A stretch of DNA of 64,000 nucleotides. It comes from Methyloversatilis universalis FAM5 (GTDB taxonomy: Bacteria; Pseudomonadota; Gammaproteobacteria; Burkholderiales; Rhodocyclaceae). Each line of letters starts with the position of its first letter. Position 1 is the stretch's first letter. The stretch is taken from the NCBI RefSeq assembly GCF_000214035.2, contig NZ_AFHG01000036.1, positions 1 through 64,000 of the forward strand, in the 5' to 3' direction. Below are positions 62,801 through 64,000 of the stretch, in pieces. The notes beneath the pieces were generated by a model. It ran no database searches. It was not told the origin of the DNA and saw nothing but the letters and a program-made list of their open reading frames with translations. The position numbers and the translations under genes were made by a program.

Positions 62801-63434
62801 TACCGGCGACACCGCGACCTCGGTGAAAGTGCGCGTCATTTCTGCGCCGGGCGACGACGTGGGTGGTCAGGCCATCACCAATGCCGATGGCGCCTACATC
62901 CGCAAGGGCTGGTACCTCGACCTGCTGCCCGACACCCGCACCGCTGCGGGCGAGCGCATGATCTACGGCGTGCAGGCGTTTGGCGGCGCCCTTTTCGCGA
63001 CATCGGCCATTCCTGCCGACGATCCCTGCACACCGGGCGGTTCCGGCTGGCTGATGGGTATCAATCCCTATACCGGCGGCCGGCTGAACGCCGATCTGTT
63101 CGCGAACCGCGCACAGGTGACCATCACCTCGGGTGAAACGTCGAACCGCTACTATGTCAGCGCAGTCAGCACCGGCTCCATGCCGTCCAGTCCGATTCTG
63201 GTGCGCAACGAAGGCAGCGGCGGCACCACGACCGGGGGCAGCACCGGCGGTTCGGGCAATACAGGCACCGATACCGGCGGCACCACCGGAGGCAGTGGCG
63301 GCAGCTCGTCCGGCAGCACCGTCGGACGGTCGGACGCATTGGTCAATACGTCCGACCTCGGTATCCTGCGCGAACGTCTGAATCTGCCCGACCGCTTCGG
63401 CCGCATATCCTGGCGCGAACTGATCAACGACTGA
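59829..63434 (+). CDS. pilY1: Type IV pilus tip protein PilY1
   Basis: The 1201-residue secreted protein has a signal peptide (ALLAAFAIALPVQAA), an N-terminal VWA-like region with MIDAS-type DNSGS at 55-59, and a C-terminal PilC/PilY1 beta-propeller. A calcium-site stretch of five Asp then GDVDY spans 859-868, inside VTTWDDDDDGDVDYIYAGDL. PilY1 acts in pilus biogenesis, adhesion and surface sensing. Near the end (about 1130-1165) is a Gly/Ser/Thr linker (GGTTTGGSTGGSGNTG) before a short tail domain, an uncommon feature. It is in the minor-pilin operon. Confidence 0.95.
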   Translation: MTNTLKYAGSAPRRLNAALLAAFAIALPVQAATDISSQPLVLNVTAAPNVLMILDNSGSMASEMLPDDFYNTFSIDFALKPTNDTGEIVADYDDLNIFNLATRTAWLNRIYYDPTVTYKPWTKADGSAYDPATPTAAPAEPGSSSLLDLTSQTSRTFKWRKNTSVTTFSFSSSAIPRNRACASNNDTCSLTFWPITFFVHKGTGSIYERGNYYRYRIQGSTAYRKDLADGTEVTVSSFSWPNGVTRTVTQEIQNFANWYTYGRTRMNSAKGGVSFAFSTLGQNYRVGFRTINGTSGWLSIPTTGTFSDTNRTNFFTKLFAATPSGLTPLRKSLLDAGEYFKTSAPWGPDVAGAPLGCRQAFTIMTTDGYYNTTTDSDITAVNSSIGNADGGKGRPYADTYSLTLADIAMHYYDTDLQTTIADKVPTSGEDPNNRQHMNTFAVAFGLKGTLDPTSDLPALTAGTKSWPNPTLSDTAKLDDLWHATVNGRGRFVSAADPTEFANGLKAALDTIVARTASSSNLGVSSAQLRQGSRVYQARFTSEVWTGDIWAFQVGTDGNLQTTANWKASEQIPAPSARSIYTRNGSSSVDFTWSNLSDAQKAALGNNSAVLDYLRGVRTGEASEGGLFRNRNQLIGDIVHSSPVFVGTPDNFGYERFSWSGASTYQDYRALRASRTPMLYVNANDGMTHAFNANTGAEVFAYVPSSALAQMKTLTQTNYSHQFINDGAITVADVFDSSGSVGNWRSLLVSSTGRGGRQLYALDVTDPTVPASGAAAARVKWEFSHSDFGRFTGKPVVARMNNGVWAVIVGNGYNSDQYKGFLFVINALTGELISTIDTGACPTTDSPCVSNGLAEVTTWDDDDDGDVDYIYAGDLRGNLWRFDVTSATPSNWGVSFGTASSPLPLFRAVDSAGTPQPITSRVEVMLDPSTGVRWVSFGTGQFLSTTDRNSRAVQSWYGLYDNYLSGTTTSPVVGRTNLAERRVIKEETQTTGTGDTATSVKVRVISAPGDDVGGQAITNADGAYIRKGWYLDLLPDTRTAAGERMIYGVQAFGGALFATSAIPADDPCTPGGSGWLMGINPYTGGRLNADLFANRAQVTITSGETSNRYYVSAVSTGSMPSSPILVRNEGSGGTTTGGSTGGSGNTGTDTGGTTGGSGGSSSGSTVGRSDALVNTSDLGILRERLNLPDRFGRISWRELIND

Positions 63435-63459
63435 CCCGGACCGACAACGGAAAGCACAC

Positions 63460-63939
63460 ATGAAACGCACGCGCGCAGGCCTTCAGGCCGGTGTCACACT
63501 GATCGAACTGATGATCGTCGTGGTCATCATCGGGATTCTGTCCGCCATCGCCTATCCGAATTACACGCAGTACGTGATAGACAGCAGGCGGGCAACCGCG
63601 GCCGCCTGCCTGACCCAGCAGGCACAGGTGCTCGAGCGCTTCTTCACCACCAATCTCACCTATGTCGGGGGCGATGGCGATGCCAACGCAAACGGCACAC
63701 GCGATCTGAACGAACTGCAGTGCGTCACGGACCTGACCAACTTCTATACCTTCGGCGTGACGATCAGCAACGCCAGTCCGCGCCAGTTCTCGATCACCGC
63801 CGCCCCTCGTAACGCACAGCAGAGCAACGATTCGAAATGCGGCTGTTCGCTTGCTCTGGATCAGGCCGGTACCAAGGGCGCGAGCGGTACGCCGTCCCGC
63901 TGTTCGACCGGCGCCGGTGTCACGGCCTGCTGGAAGTAG
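63460..63939 (+). CDS. pilE: Type IV minor pilin PilE
   Basis: The 159-residue prepilin has the site QAG/VTLIELMIVVVIIGIL (Glu +5) and PilE/ComP-type YPNYTQYVIDSRRATAAACL, with a C-terminal Cys pair (CGCSLALDQ, SRC). It follows pilY1 by 25 bp and closes the operon within the window; the last 61 bases show nothing else. Confidence 0.9.
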   Translation: MKRTRAGLQAGVTLIELMIVVVIIGILSAIAYPNYTQYVIDSRRATAAACLTQQAQVLERFFTTNLTYVGGDGDANANGTRDLNELQCVTDLTNFYTFGVTISNASPRQFSITAAPRNAQQSNDSKCGCSLALDQAGTKGASGTPSRCSTGAGVTACWK

Positions 63940-64000
63940 GCGGATCAGGCAGAGCGGACACACAGTTTCACCGGCCGGCCGCAGAGGGGGCGCTCAAGCT

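Overview
The window is GC-rich, densely coded chromosomal DNA from a Gram-negative bacterium. Minor type IV pilins in the order fimT-pilV-pilW-pilX-pilY1-pilE, an EnvZ/OmpR pair, a PEP-CTERM protein, an NhaR regulator, lplT beside alr, and many outer-membrane lipoproteins all point to a betaproteobacterium. Rhodocyclales, for example a Methyloversatilis-like methylotroph, is my best guess; no rRNA or other taxonomic marker is present to settle it. I see no tRNA, rRNA, insertion sequence, prophage or CRISPR array.

Layout. 1-3667: the start of a repeat-rich basic protein, htpG with a heat-shock-type promoter, and a UbiA-family prenyltransferase. 3672-23729: an envelope and stress island between two paralogous Crp/Fnr-type regulators. 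It holds small glycine-zipper, DUF1328, DUF883, BON and CsbD proteins, a phosphoketolase, a 2946-residue cyclic beta-1,2-glucan synthase, a zinc-ribbon protein, a REC-PAS-GGDEF-EAL protein, a repeat-bearing DUF4398 lipoprotein and an OmpA-like lipoprotein. Five of its gene-start regions carry related 14-bp dyads (GTRCG-N4-CGTAC) with the 5-4-5 geometry of Crp/Fnr operators, so the island looks like one regulon.

23726-31722: a membrane GGDEF-EAL protein with an MCP-like protein, a YccA/HPF pair divergent from nhaR across a perfect palindrome, a DUF429 protein and a PEP-CTERM protein. 31777-43050: an ATP-dependent DNA ligase with its associated exonuclease, a MEKHLA/M20 pair, an MFS/BT1-type transporter, a cNMP-domain protein coupled to an AI-2E-type permease, a group II truncated haemoglobin, a SapC-family protein and EnvZ/OmpR. 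43230-54254: two small secreted proteins, a DUF1501 protein, a receiver-TPR protein, tsaB-rimI-udg, a glycine-zipper protein, lplT, a LysR regulator, alr and radA.

54297-64000: a TerC-family membrane protein whose leader matches the yybP-ykoY manganese riboswitch and ends in a strong intrinsic terminator, a DUF3422 protein, and the minor-pilin/PilY1 operon. Translational coupling through ATGA, GTGA or TGATG overlaps is frequent. Several convergent pairs share palindromic stop sites.
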